A stretch of DNA of 64,000 bases, from contig NC_086356.1 in assembly GCF_036324505.1 (NCBI RefSeq), positions 16,479,744 through 16,543,743 on the forward strand. Direction: 5' to 3'. Below, piece after piece: positions 12,954 to 33,430 of the stretch; position 1 is the stretch's first letter; each line of letters begins with the position of its first letter. The position numbers and the translations under genes were made by a program. Origin of the DNA: Eleginops maclovinus (taxonomy: Eukaryota; Chordata; Actinopteri; Perciformes; Eleginopidae). The notes under the pieces are model-generated. The model saw only the letters and a program-made list of their open reading frames with translations, made no database searches and was not told the DNA's origin.

Positions 12954-13320
12954 CATACCTACACATAAAACATACATATTCTTTTCAGTCTCGTATTTAA
13001 TCTGCCTTTACTTAATCAAACATATTGTTTTTAAAATCATAATTACGTAACTCCAGTTGTCAGGTAAAGGTATTAGAAGTAAAAAGGCCTCAAAATTGTT
13101 CTTCACTTTTGTAAAAGTTGCTTTCCAGAGAGTAGAGATGAAGTTTAATGTAGAATAAAACGAATATACTCTAGTAAAATAGAATAAAAATGCCTAAAAT
13201 GTAACTTAACTTAAGTAAAGGTCGCTTTCCACAGAGTAGAGAAGAAGCATTAAATGGATCCACTGAAGTAAAATGGCTTTAAAATGTGTACTTCACGTTA
13301 GTACAAGTTTATTTCCACTA
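12705..13320. repeat. Diverged AGTAAAAGT-type repeat split by a (CA)n array
   Basis: CTCCAGTTGTCAG followed by GTAAAGG and AGAAGTA occurs at about 12,703 and again at about 13,052. Blocks of the type CTTTTGTAAAAGTTRCTTT and AGAGTAGAGA recur several times. The two halves flank the CA array at 12,866-12,950. Confidence 0.55.
12866..12950. repeat. (CA)n microsatellite
   Basis: About 85 bp of uninterrupted CA, preceded by TATATATGTATA. Confidence 0.97.
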
Positions 13321-15556
13321 CATTAGGCAGGTGTGCCTATAAATGTGTGTGGCTAGTTTGGGACTGTGTGTGTGTTCGCCTCTCCTGTGTGGGCAGTGAT
13401 GCTTCGGCCTCCTGTCGCTGAACAACACTTCACAGAGCTGCTTCAAAGAGAAACCGAGGAGCAGAGAGGGAGAAGCGAGGGAGGGGAGGCATCAAAGGCC
13501 CATTCTTCCCACTGTTTCCACATGCTGCAACATCCCAGTGGTAACAGCTGACAAGCCCCTCCATAAACAATCTGCTCAGATCCTGCCAGCAGGATGCACC
13601 CATTCAAAAGCGTTTTACTCCCTGGGCTTTGTTTATTGAAGTGCTGCCTGGACAGCAGGGCAGCAGGACGGGGACACGGTCAAAATAGAGAGAGCACAGG
13701 AATTAGGAAGGTAATTGTTTAGCTGTACGGGCCACCACCTCACTGTTTTGATTGACTCTGAACGCTCTCATGGTGTTGTTTTCGGCTGTAGCAGGCAGCT
13801 ATCAGAGAGAGAAAAGCACCCTCTGCTCAGCACCAAACAGCAAACAAAGTTGAGACAAAGCTATGCCTTTCAAAAAAAAAATCTAAATCACGATATATGT
13901 TCAGGGTTCTCAAATCAGACTCAGAGAGGATAAGTTCTCTTTCCCTTTGCTAGGAGACAAACATCTATTTTTCCCTCCGAAGTATCACGTTTTATGTCAC
14001 GCCCAGCTCAAAAGTAGGGTTAAAAAACAGTTCAAATGTTGCTTTAGTTACTTTTTTCTCTTGCTGTTGCCTATTCAAACTCTCAAACCAGAGTTGGGAG
14101 TTGTTGGAACAGTTTGATGAGTTTTATTTTGTGTCTGTTGAGTTTGAATGAAGTTTGTTTTGCATCCCTCAGCGAGGTCAAATCACTGTTTCTGTGAATG
14201 TAGTCTGGTGACTTTGAGAAGAGCAACTTTATTTTATGTTTTGTTTGGTAATGTATTATAATAGTTGTCTATATCCACTTCAAAGTGCATCACATAGCGT
14301 CTTGCTAGAAAAAGGACAGCTGTGCAGAGTAATTTGCAGATTGTAACTTTTTTCAGTGAAAAGAAAATGTTAGTGGGTGTTTATGTTCTTTATCAGTGGG
14401 AACGGGGCTTTTGAGATTAGAGTTGTTGGACAAAGTAGAGCATTCAACAGCTGAAGGGACAGATTTTTCCTTTAGGAGTTGGTAGAGACAGATACACTGC
14501 TCCAAATGAAGTCAAATGTTGCATAGTGTGCAAATAAGCTTCTTTTGCCTAACACATTTGTTGTATTAAACTTTAAAGATGATAATATTTCACTTTTGTG
14601 TCCCTTAAGGGCCAGAAAAAATCTGTTAAATAAGATTTACATTTCAGATATGTGTGCTTCCTCATCCCTCACCACCATTTGTGTCCTCCTCCACTATCCA
14701 AACTAACTTACAAACACAGAGTCTTCCCTGTCGTTACCTCCTCTTTAATCTTTCCCCTTTGCAAGCAACACCGCTGAAAGACCTGAGAGATTTGGGGGTA
14801 AATATTTGCTGTCAGCCGCACCGATAATCTCCAGAGACACGTACAATGTTTTCTTGTCAAAAAGACCAAAGAGAGCGGGTAGACGTCATTCCAGATGTCT
14901 CTCCGATGAGTGTAAACAGCATGAACGCCTGCGCTTCATTTCACCCCATGAGTGAAAGGTGTGACTCGACTTCCTCTCTCGCATCAAAGGTGTTATTCAA
15001 AATGTGCTTTCCAGTTATGAGCAATACCTCTACTCTGTGTGTGTCAACAGGTTTTGTGTTATTAGGTTTATTTGCATTTCTTCACATCCTGCTATTCCCT
15101 TGTGTATCATCTTTTGTCAGGGCTTGCCTCGTGTCTTGGTTTGGTCTCAGAATGAGTGACGCAAGAGGACAGAGTCAGAAGTACATTTACTCTTACTGTG
15201 CTTCAGTACACATTCAAGGTACCTCTGCTTTACTTGAATATTTCCTTCATGCATTTATAAACTTGCACTTGACTACATTTCAGAGGCAGATATCTCTTTA
15301 GCATTAGTTACCTTCATGTTAAAATGAACCTCTCCTTTTATGTCTCGGAAGACGTATCTAAAATTAGTGTTTTTTAATTTGAATGTTTGTGATTAACTTA
15401 TAAAGTGTTTTTTTTTTGTATTAGTTGCAAAAAATGTCCTCCTTAAGCTTGAAAATATTTGAAAACTCTTTTAGATCATCTGGAACCTGCAGTGTCACCA
15501 TGCTGAAAATAGGGCTTTTATTTTGTAAAGTCTTCATTTACTCTGACTTTTGATCC
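13321..15556. other. Intergenic, nothing firmly identified
   Basis: No spliced gene is supported. A 151-codon open frame at 14,846-15,301 has no recognisable domain, and its 3' part overlaps sequence resembling the ACTTTTACTT-type repeats (15,180-15,290), so I do not call it a gene. Confidence 0.45.
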
Positions 15557-15984
15557 TTAAAGGGGTTTATGCTATGTTTTCTCTTCAATGTTGATGAGGT
15601 TTTTTAAATGGTCTGCAGAGTCTAAAATGCCCCTCACCCTGCCAGAACAGCTTCCATTGGACTCCTTTCTTTACTCCTTGAACGAAGTGACATCACTTTG
15701 TAACGCTTATGCGTCTATTGGCTAGCGTTCTAACATATTGTACAAGACACACTAAGGGGTGGGACATATCTTAAGTGGTTGACCAATCACAACAGAGCCG
15801 GCCAGCTAACCAATCAGAGCACACTGGGCTCTGGTTTCAGACAGAGGGTGAAAAGAGGTGCTGCAGCACAGGCAGTATGAGAACAATAAAGAGCTTTTTG
15901 AACATTAAAGCATAGAGACATGTCCCAGGAGAGGGACTCAATACTAATATGAACCTGAGAATGAGCAGAATAGGGCCCCTTTAA
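15557..15984. mobile_element. piggyBac-like MITE, family 1, inverted copy
   Basis: About 428 bp with TTAA at both ends: TTAAAGGGGTTTATGC at the left and GAATAGGGCCCCTTTAA at the right. The interior is the reverse complement of the 4,737-5,088 copy, including CAATCAGAGCACACTGGGCT and TTTCAGACAGAGGGTGAAAA. The TTAA at both ends supports target duplication at TTAA. Confidence 0.8.
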
Positions 15985-16425
15985 GTAGATTCTATTGATA
16001 CATACTGAACTTTTACCTAACTATGGTTTTGAATGCTGGACTTCTGCTTCTAATAGAGTGTCTTCAAAGTGTGGTTAGTATGGTTTGATTAGGAGTCAGC
16101 TCACAAACCGGGAAGAATAACATAAGAAACAAACTCATTCTTTCGCTCGTTAAATCCAAAATGGAGTCTTTAATCACTAGTCCGGCTCTGCTGATGCTTT
16201 GTGTTTGTGTCCCTGTCTCACTTCAAAGATCAAACGGCGAACATGACAGACTGCGCTGCATTCCTCTCAGGTGATGACAGCGATAATCCACAGGCAGTCT
16301 GGATTCAGCCGAGTGTGGATGATAAGGTTTGAGTGACACACTGACACACACGCTGGCACACATTACCTGAAACCCTCCCATCCGCCTCAGGCCCTCTGCT
16401 GGAAAAAATGTGGGTCATGGGTGAG

Positions 16426-16426
<1 letters not shown>

Positions 16427-16515
<89 letters not shown>

Positions 16516-16522
16516 ACACACA
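16427..16522. repeat. (CA)n microsatellite 1 of a close pair
   Basis: About 96 bp of CA with one TA interruption near 16,511. Confidence 0.97.
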
Positions 16523-16638
16523 GCTCTAATCCTCCTGTTAGACTTTGAGACAACATGATGGACGGATAGAGGGAGGATGGGGGGGAAGAAGCGTTCAATG
16601 TTAAGTGGCAGGGTGACAGCAAAATGACAGTCCTTAGG

Positions 16639-18418
<1,780 letters not shown>

Positions 18419-18435
18419 AAGAGTACTGCTTATTA
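18419..18435. repeat. 5' target-site duplication of L1-like LINE
   Basis: AAGAGTACTGCTTATTA, matching AAGAGTACAGCTTATTA at 20,490-20,506 at 16 of 17 positions. It defines the left edge of the insertion. Confidence 0.85.
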
Positions 18436-19928
18436 TGTGGTACGCGCCAGGGCTGTCCTCTTTCGCCGCTGTTGTTCAATATAGCCATTGAACCTCACGC
18501 TATCTGGCTCAGAAGCCATGATAGGTTTGAGGGCGTCACGCGTCACGGCATGGTTCATAAACTGTCTCTATAGGCTGATGACCTTCTTCTTATGATCTCG
18601 AACCCCTTATCCCCCCCCCCCATACTGTAGATTTTAGATCAATGTGGCCGTGTATCAGGTTACAAACTAAACATTCAAGGGAGCAAAGTATTTTTTGGAA
18701 ATAAAATGGCAAAGGCACTTCCCCAATCCATGTTCCCCTTTAAAAGGGTTGTGGAGGGGTTCACATACCTGGGGGTGTTTGTTGTAAGCTCTTTTAAAGA
18801 CCTGTTCCCTAAAAACTTTCATCCACTACTAGATAAATGCAAAGTTGTTATGTCTAGGTGGGCCTCCCTTCCCCTGTTTCCTGCGGGTCCCGTCAACCTT
18901 ATAAAGATGGTCATCCTGCCAACGTTTCTTTACCTTTTCCAACACATCCCAGTGTGCATCAATAAATCTTTTTTCACTCATCTAGATAAGCAGTTCATCT
19001 GGAACAACAAGCCTGCGCGTATTAGAAGGTTGTGTCTCCAACTCCCTAAATCAGAAGGAGGCCTGGCGCTCCCCAACTTTCGCCACTATTTCTGGGCCTC
19101 TAACATTAACAAACTCCTCTATTGGACTAACTGTAAACTTTCAGGCCCCTGCCCACCTTGGGTACATATCGAGTTGTCAACTTCTGCTTCTTTACACTCT
19201 ATAATCTGCTCTCAGCTCCCTGTAGCGATCCATAAAAATTTGAGTAACCCAATCGTTACTAGCACCATAAGCATTTGGCTTCAATTCAGGAAACAGCACG
19301 GGTTACATAGAGCTTCGGTTCATGCCCCAATTTCAAACAATCACCTATTCTCCCCATCGTGTACTGACCCGGCCTTCCGTGTTTGGTCGAACAGTGGTCT
19401 CGCGACGCTTGATGACCTTTACGAGGATGGAGTCTTTTCATCCTTTGAGTGCCTGTCAGTCAAATTCAACCTGCCCAACAGTCATCTCTTCCGTTTTTTA
19501 CAAGTCAGGCACTTCGTCCAAAAGTAATCAATCCCCAGCTGATTTGTCCAGCTTTCCCGAAGCTGGACAAATTTTGGTCTGACATATTTGGAACCATTGA
19601 ACAGGCCTTTAACACAAAGATAGACCCTAATCCTATAACTGCATTGTTCGGCCTCCCCGCATCTGAGAATATGCCCACCACTATATGCCTTGTCATTGCG
19701 TTCACCACTCTACTAGCTAGACGCTGTATTCTCTTCAAATGGATATATGCTTCCCCACCAACACATAATCAGTGGATACGGGATGTCTTACAATGCCTTC
19801 AGATGGAGAAGTTAAGATTCTCATTAAAAGGATCTCTGAAATCCTTCCGTACTACCTGGGATCCACTATTAGGCCTTATCAAAGAACTCCCTTTCACTCC
19901 CAACGCTGAGTCGCAGGTAGCTCTCTGA
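18436..19928 (+). pseudogene. L1-like ORF2 remnant (reverse transcriptase, C-terminal part)
   Basis: The frame starts in the RT motif GTRQGCPLSPLLFNIAIEP. It meets a TAG at 18,571-18,573 exactly where the Tyr of the catalytic YADD motif should be; the ADDLLLMIS that follows is intact. A second TAG is at 18,628-18,630 after a run of 11 C. The same frame then stays open to 19,527 (GFTYLGV, WNNKPARI, LPKSEGGLALPNFRHYFWA, all typical of L1 ORF2 C-termini). It then shifts by about one base near 19,500-19,527 into the frame ending at 19,928. It cannot make a working enzyme. Confidence 0.9.
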
Positions 19929-20489
19929 AAGGGAAAGAATAAAATAAAAGTGACATTCATACTAGTGCTCTTCCACCATGACCCTTTGTTTTTTGCCCCA
20001 GACTACTCCACTATATTTCCTTTTCCCTCTCACCAAAACCTTTTTTTTTTTTTTTCTCACCAGGACGACAATGTCTACTATTATTTTCTTCTGTTATACC
20101 GGATTCTTACAGACTGATTTTGCCTAACTTGACTTTATTCTTTTTATTTATTTATTTTTAATTTCTATTTTAATTTGTATTCTTTAGACTTATGATTTCA
20201 TCTGACTTATTCGGTTATTTTATTATCTGTGGCCTAACCATACCTGGGGGTGGGGGGTTGGGGGGTTAAAAATTAAAAAAAGCATAACACCTTTTTATTT
20301 TATTTTTAAGGAGGTCCTTTGAAATGATGCACTCCTTTTTTAAATTATTTGTATTCCCCATTGTCTTAATTTCTAATTAGTATACACCTGTACTGTTTTG
20401 TATTGACTACTACTGTTCTTACTGCTTGTCATTGTCTGGATTATGACTTGTTTGCAATAAAAAGATTAGTTAAAAAAAAGAAGAAAAAA
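18436..20489 (+). mobile_element. 5'-truncated L1-like LINE insertion
   Basis: About 2,054 bp of a non-LTR retrotransposon. It begins inside the reverse-transcriptase domain just before GTRQGCPLSPLLF, continues through the C-terminal part of ORF2, then an AT-rich 3' UTR with AATAAA at 20,456-20,461, and ends in an A-rich tail. Near-identical 17-bp direct repeats flank it. The domain sequence and A-rich tail point to the L1/Tx1 group. Nonsense mutations and a frameshift make it inactive. The 5' truncation is typical of target-primed reverse transcription. Confidence 0.92.
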
Positions 20490-20506
20490 AAGAGTACAGC
20501 TTATTA
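20490..20506. repeat. 3' target-site duplication of L1-like LINE
   Basis: AAGAGTACAGCTTATTA directly after the A-rich tail; one mismatch to the 5' copy. Confidence 0.85.
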
Positions 20507-23500
20507 ACTAACTATAGAAGCCTATTACTGCAAGAAAAGAAAGCAAGAAATACAAATATTAAAGAATGGTAAAAGAAAGATAATGGTTATAAAGCATCTG
20601 TTAATTTATCAGTCAATAAACGACAGGAATTGATAAACCATTATACAAACAATTACTCATTTGTCAATGTCTACCCAATTTCTTAGGTACTAAATTAATT
20701 CATGTTTAAATGCACAAACGAAAGAAGGATTAAAAAAAGTTAGACATTAATAGAACAATGTCTATATGTTTATAAATAGATTGGGTTAAAAATGGGTGTA
20801 AAAGAACATAAATCTCCATGACTATCTGTCATTCTTAGGTTTTTCAGCATTAAATTACAAGTTATTTTTTTAATTTACATGACACACTAACTTCAACGGT
20901 ATATTGTATTAAAAAATAAATAAAATGCAAATCATCAATTCTTTGACTAGCTAAAGATGTCAACATTTTAGTTTCCTTTTGCATAATTTTGACTTTGACC
21001 ACATGGGTTTTATATTTTTAGCATGCATCAACTGTTTACTTATTTTCCCAGGTGGATATTGGCTTCCATAATTAACATACAAGACGTATTACGGGTGGAC
21101 TCATTGATATACAATTCCTGCCTTGGCTCCATGTTGTCTTTATAATGTTGTTGAGCATGCTAATCTGTGAAGAACCTTGAACTAGGAAATATGCAAAAAG
21201 ATTTATACAACAATACTTCTCGTTTGGCTTTAATAAAAAGATATGCAAGTGCCCAGATAGACTTTAACAGCCTGTGACAAGGAGTCCAGTGAAAGATGAA
21301 CATAGAGAAGAAAGAAGTTGAAGATATGACGCCAAAAACCCACTCTCAGCCTCAGTTATGACTTGATTAATCTCATCTGTCCATGTTGATACAGAAAAAG
21401 GCCCTTTATCAGGGACTATGTTAGAGTTTTCGCCTGTTGAGCCACTGTTTTCCGACGTTCGGGGCTTTCCTGCAATAACGCAGAAATCTTTCCCAACTGG
21501 ATTAGGTGGAATGAACAGCCCTGGCCAGGCATCGGTTTTGATTTTAACAGCAGCAAGCACAAACACTATAAATTTACACTCACAAGAGAGAGTTTTTTAA
21601 TGGCCACTCGACTTTGCAAAGGCAATAACTCTCTCCGTCTTTCTCTCTCTCTGAAAATGCCTCCCACTGTTTGCTGAGGTAGCCAAGGCAGCTGGCAGTG
21701 CTCAGTGCTCGGCCTGACATGTTGCTTTGAAATACCAATCACTGAGTTTATACAACAGGGAGGGCTTGTAAATGTGTCGAGTGGGGAAATATACAATGCC
21801 ATACTTTCTTACAAGAAGTAGAGTTATGGTCTCAGCAGTGTGTATACCTTACAGGTGATATAAAATATGCCGAGTCTTATCCTGAAACCCATTTATCATG
21901 AATGACAGCGGAGGAAAGTGCTTTTAGTTTTGTTATTCTCGTGACAATCTGCGGTAACCTCTCACCGACACTACACACATTTTTACACAAATGCACATGG
22001 ATACATGAGACACGGAAAGCTGAGGCTGGATGTGGCCACGCTGTTAGTAATTTACAGCACCATTTGGCAGGGAAGGAGGTGAAAACTTTTTACCCACAAA
22101 ATAACACCTTAGTTTAAGTGTTTTTACCACATGTGGCAGGCTTCTCATTTCTAAGAAGCAACCTTTGATTTTTTTTTTCAGCTAATATGGAGCTAAGAGT
22201 TTTTTCAGCTGTACCTAGCTATAAGGCTAGGGTTATTGCATCTCAGGCTGACAGTTTTAAAATGAGAACCCCATTAAAGACACTTAAAAATGCACTTAAT
22301 GCTACCTGATAAATTGGGCTAACACTAGATGCTAATGTTCCTTTAAACTCTGATTTAGCATCACGGCTTCCACAAGGTGGATTTATCAGTCCAGTTTGTA
22401 ATGTAACCTAACTTCAAAAAATAGTGTCATGTAAAGCTAGTGATGCTAAATGGCCAAACGGGATTGAAGATAGCCGTATGTTAATGTTCGTATGTCTATT
22501 GATGCAGTAAATTAATAGAAATAACAGGAAAAACTCACATTAATTTGATTCAGAAGTGTTAGCACCTACATGCTAGTCTTGTAGTGACATATTTTAAATG
22601 GTCGAATTCAGCTTTCTGTTACATATTTGGAATGAAACCAGTAAAAAAGTGTATTGCTGATTAAACTCTTTTACCCAGCTAGTGTATCTGCGTCCTCGGC
22701 TAACTCTACTATAACTATGAAAGAGGCTGCTGCAGGCTCAGTTTTAATGTCACACTGAAGATACTGGTATTATGAGAAATAAGAAAACGTAGGTGTTTAT
22801 TGGTACCATGTCATGCTAGATTTTCAGTAAGGAGGCTAACTAAAGCTCATAAGTCAGAATACAATTTGGAGCAATTTCCAGAACAGAAGTGCTTACCATC
22901 CAAATGACAAAAAACATATTCCCTTGAAATAAATATAAATGTTTTTTAAATCAAATCCCAGCATCATTTTTTCTCTGGTGTTCCTCATTATTGTAGTGTA
23001 ATTTTAATAAATGTTGGGGTGGTTGAACATGTTTAAGTCTTGCACCAAATCTGTATAGCAAAGTTATTAACCCAAAAACCTACAATACAAAATTGAGCAT
23101 GGGAATGGATATCATATACTTCCATAATAACGATCTAACCTCTAAACACTTGACACTCCTTAACATACATTTAAATAGGCGCCCCACCAAAAGGCAATAT
23201 TTATTACAGATTTATGACTAGAAAAATGTCAATCTTCCCAGCGTTCAGATGACACATAGTACTTCTATATTGCATAAATGGTTGACCTTTTATCTCTCCC
23301 TAAAGATCCCCTTTCCTTCCTTAAAGAAAGCTTAAATAGGTCTATTGCAGTGAGTGGTGTCATGGGGAGAGCTTTAAAGAAAGAGCTAAATTGATGTTAT
23401 AGTGATAATATTAGATTTATTTATGTTATTTACTCGCTGAAAAACACATTAAAGTGTGATCTTTTTCCCAGATGTTTCTCTGCACAGCAGTTATCAATGC

Positions 23501-25740
23501 CTCTGAGTCAACATCCTATACGGATATGAGTTACAGAGAGCAAGTGGGAGTAAAATAGCAGGAGGTGACCAGTGGAAAAACAGTAATCTTTGCTTTAAGG
23601 ATATAAGACGTAAATCTGTATTTATGATTCTGTGGAAAATCATGTCATTATCTCACTGCCTAAAGTTCGTTGTTCGTTTGGAGCTGGAGGGGAAACTGTC
23701 CTACTTCAGCAGAAATCTGAGGTCAGCACAGGAAATATTTCACGGCGTGTCAGACCACTCGGCACACGGTGAATAATGTTCAACATGACACCGTAATGCT
23801 TGTTCAGGTGAAAAACGGTTCCCTCTGCAACTTTCTGGGGCAGCGGTAATAATATTCCGTTGGAGGGCGGGAGTTGGAGGGCGGCGTGTGTGAAATATGG
23901 CGCTACTTCACATTCATGTATTCATCCTGGAGCGATAAATTAGACCCCAGACATTTCAATCTAACTTCCTAAATAGAGCACTTTGTCATCACAAACTAAA
24001 GGAGAGGCATGTTGGGTGATCAACAGAATAATTCATGACTTTCTGAGCATTAGACACAAGGTGATCTTCAGAAATAGCCGTAAAACATACAGTAAATAAT
24101 CACCGTGTGCAACAATAAGAGAAAATACTGCTTTAATTTGAAATAATTCCTCATCTCCTCCAACTCTTTTAAACAATGCAGCTGAGCAGAAACTGCATCC
24201 TTTATCTTGATCTCTGCAGCCGAATATCATGCATTATATAAATTAGGCTGGTGCAGCCGGGTGACGATCGTTTGTTTGAAGTGACATGGCTGATGGGCGT
24301 TGATTTACGTTCACAATAATGGCCTTTTAATTGAGCTCTTCCGTCCTTTGTAACATCAAAGCCTGACAAGCGGTTTGACAACGGCCCTTTTTCCTTCCCC
24401 TTGTCTGACTGACAAGCACAAAATGGCTGCCCTCATCCCTGTCAGCTTCCTTCAACTGTCATGACTGCACAGGAGATTGGAACGGGACACCTTTGGCCTG
24501 AGGTACATATCCTATTTCTGACAGAATTAGAAATAGAAGTGGTTATCCCCTCAGAAAACCTACAGTTACTTCAGGGCAGTTGGATTTCATTCAGCGCAAA
24601 ATGTGTTGCACTTGGTTTGATTTATCTGCACAGAAAGAAATACAAATAAAGAAAGCAATCTCATTTACCACCTTCCAGTGTTGCCATAGTCTGTTAAACC
24701 ACGAGTCAAGTGTTTTGACAGACTTTGTCTGCTCTGCTGGCATGTCTTGAGGGAGAGCGAGGAGGCGTGTGGTGTGTGCTGAGCGATGACAGATGTGGGA
24801 CGAACGTTGAAATGCATCTTCTCCTTGTGTAATGGTGTGTTTTTGGGTAGAAGTGGTTGCTGCTGACCGGTGATTATGCAGCTGTTTGGTGTTTTTCACA
24901 TTTGGGTTTCTAAATGGTGCGTGGATTCATTCCTGACATTTACGAATGAGGGTTGTGCTCAGGGTTGAGTAAATAAAGCCATCAAAGTGGAAGAGAGTCG
25001 CCTTCACTGCCTCCCCTCTGTTGCTCTGTTTAAACAACCCACAGGGCTTTCTATCAATGTAGCGTATTGAACAGGGTGAATCAATGCATGACATAGTTCC
25101 TGCTCCATTGCTCTGATACAGCTAACTGCTTCTTCTTCGATCTTATAGACAGGTCCAGGATTAATGGGGATCCATTTTGAGAGCAATCGACTTCTTTGTC
25201 GCCCTTTTTTCTCATTATCAACACTTGTACCAAATACAAAACGGCTCTCAAAGGACACATTTAACACTTAACAGACTGTTTCTTTATCAGTGCTGTGAAA
25301 AAGGTAAGGTTGTGTTTATGATATACCATGTTGGTGCTTTTGCAGTATGAAAGCATGCAGTATATTTTCAGCTAAAAATGTGCAGTTTTAATATAATTTT
25401 CTCACATTCTCCATTGTTTTCTCTTATGAAAATGCTTTGATACACTTTGCCACATCCTAAATGCGGTGAAGTTCCCTCAAATAGTGTATTAAAACGACAT
25501 TTCTGGTTTTAGGTTTTTGTTTTCCTCTTAACGGGTTTACTTTAACCAAAGACTCCGTAAACGTATCCCTTTTACATTTGTATTGTATGCAAAACTGAAG
25601 CTTAACAGCACTGCATTGGATCAATAACCATTTTCCAACAAACAAAAAGGTAATTTCCTCAAATTAAGGTCAGTCCTAGGGGTATCTTAATGAGCATATA
25701 GGCTAGGGAAACAATTCATATTATAGAAACCATATTAGGT
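20507..25740. other. Intergenic gene desert
   Basis: About 5.2 kb without a supported gene. The open frames are short and show no domain or splice structure. The stretch 24,240-24,480 is less AT-rich than its surroundings and is discussed as a possible conserved noncoding element. Confidence 0.5.
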
Positions 25741-26024
25741 TCAAGGTTCAAGGTTTTTATTTGTCATATGCACAGCAGATACAGCGTATATGTTGGCAAT
25801 GAAAATCTTATGTCGTGTGCTCCTCCAACAACTCAACATACATGGTGCAAAAGATAAATAAAATAGTGAAAAAGAGAGAAGAATATTTACAATATCAACA
25901 ATACAGATTTGAGGATGTGAAATATATACATATGTGGAATACATTGAGAGTATTTAAATACTTTACACTGTTGAATGAGGAGGTATGGACAGATGCATAT
26001 ATTATGTATAACAGATGTATATGG

Positions 26025-26159
26025 CAGATATGTATAATATATAGATATGTGTACTATAAACAGATATGTATAATATATAGATATGTGTACTATAAACAGA
26101 TATGTATGGCAGATGTGTATAATATATATATATATATATATGTATGTGTGTACTATAAA
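26025..26159. repeat. 36-bp minisatellite inside LINE 3' UTR
   Basis: Two identical 36-bp units at 26,025-26,060 and 26,061-26,096, each starting CAGATATGTATAATATATAG and ending GTACTATAAA. A third unit at 26,097-26,159 is lengthened by a TA run. A partial unit precedes them. Confidence 0.9.
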
Positions 26160-26185
26160 CAGATGTGAGTAGACATTCACACAGC

Positions 26186-26805
26186 TCAGGAGTTCAGTAG
26201 TCTTATAGCCTGTGGTATAAAACTGTCTCTGAGTCTGGTGGTCTTGGTCCGGATGCTGCGGTACCGTCTGCCAGACGGCAGCAGACAGAACAGATTGTTG
26301 CTGGGGTGATGGGGGTCCTTTAATATCCTACCGGCCTTCTTCCTACACCGCTGGGTGTAGAGGTCCTCCATGGATGGCAACTCCGTCCTGGTGATGTGCT
26401 GAGCAGTTTTCACCACCCTCTGTAGAGTCTTACGGTTGAGGGCGGTGCAACTGCCATACCAGGCGGTGATGCAGCCAGTCAGGATACTCTCGATGGTGCA
26501 CCTGTAGAAGTTGCAGAGTATCCTGGAGTCCATGTTGAACTTCCGCAGCCTGCGGAGGAAGAAGAGCCGCTGTCGAGCCGTCTTGGATATGACCCTGGTG
26601 TGATGTGTCCATGTCAGGTCCTCACTGATGTTAACCCCGAGGAACCTGAAGCTGCTGACTCTCTCCACAGGAGTCCCGTCGATGGTGATGGGTGTGTGTG
26701 CTTCTCTCTGCCTCTTCCTGTAGTCCACAATCAGCTCCTTTGTTTTGCTGACGTTGAGATGGAGGTTGTTGTCCTGGCACCAAGATGTCAGGGCTCTATT
26801 ACTTT
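26186..26805 (-). pseudogene. LINE ORF2 C-terminal fragment
   Basis: An open frame of about 206 codons without a true start. It begins NSRALTSWCQDNNLHLNVSK and continues through KELIVDYRKR, VSSFRFLGVNIS, AWYGSC, QRVVKTAQHI and LPSGRRYRSIRTKT to a natural stop at 26,186. This is the post-RT C-terminal region found in fish L2/CR1/Rex-type LINE polyproteins. It is intact over its length, so the insertion may be fairly young, but it lacks endonuclease and catalytic RT motifs. Confidence 0.88.
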
Positions 26806-26829
26806 GTTTGGTAACATTGACCTTTAGCC

Positions 26830-33429
<6,600 letters not shown>

Positions 33430-33430
<1 letters not shown>

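Larger units (their letters stand above)
25741..26805 (-). mobile_element. 5'-truncated L2/CR1-like LINE
   Basis: Minus-strand non-LTR retrotransposon 3' end. The coding remnant runs from about 26,805 to 26,186 with a 3' UTR down to 25,741. The 3' terminus on the minus strand ends in a duplicated TTGAACC heptamer rather than poly(A), as expected of L2/CR1-type elements. The 3' UTR contains a short minisatellite (26,025-26,159). The left flank of the coding part ends abruptly at about 26,805, consistent with 5' truncation. Confidence 0.85.

Noticed and set aside
14846..15301. 151-codon open frame with a hydrophobic stretch
   Set aside because: No recognisable domain and no splice or promoter context; the 3' end overlaps transposon-like ACTTTACTTG sequence. 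One frame of this length is expected by chance in 64 kb.
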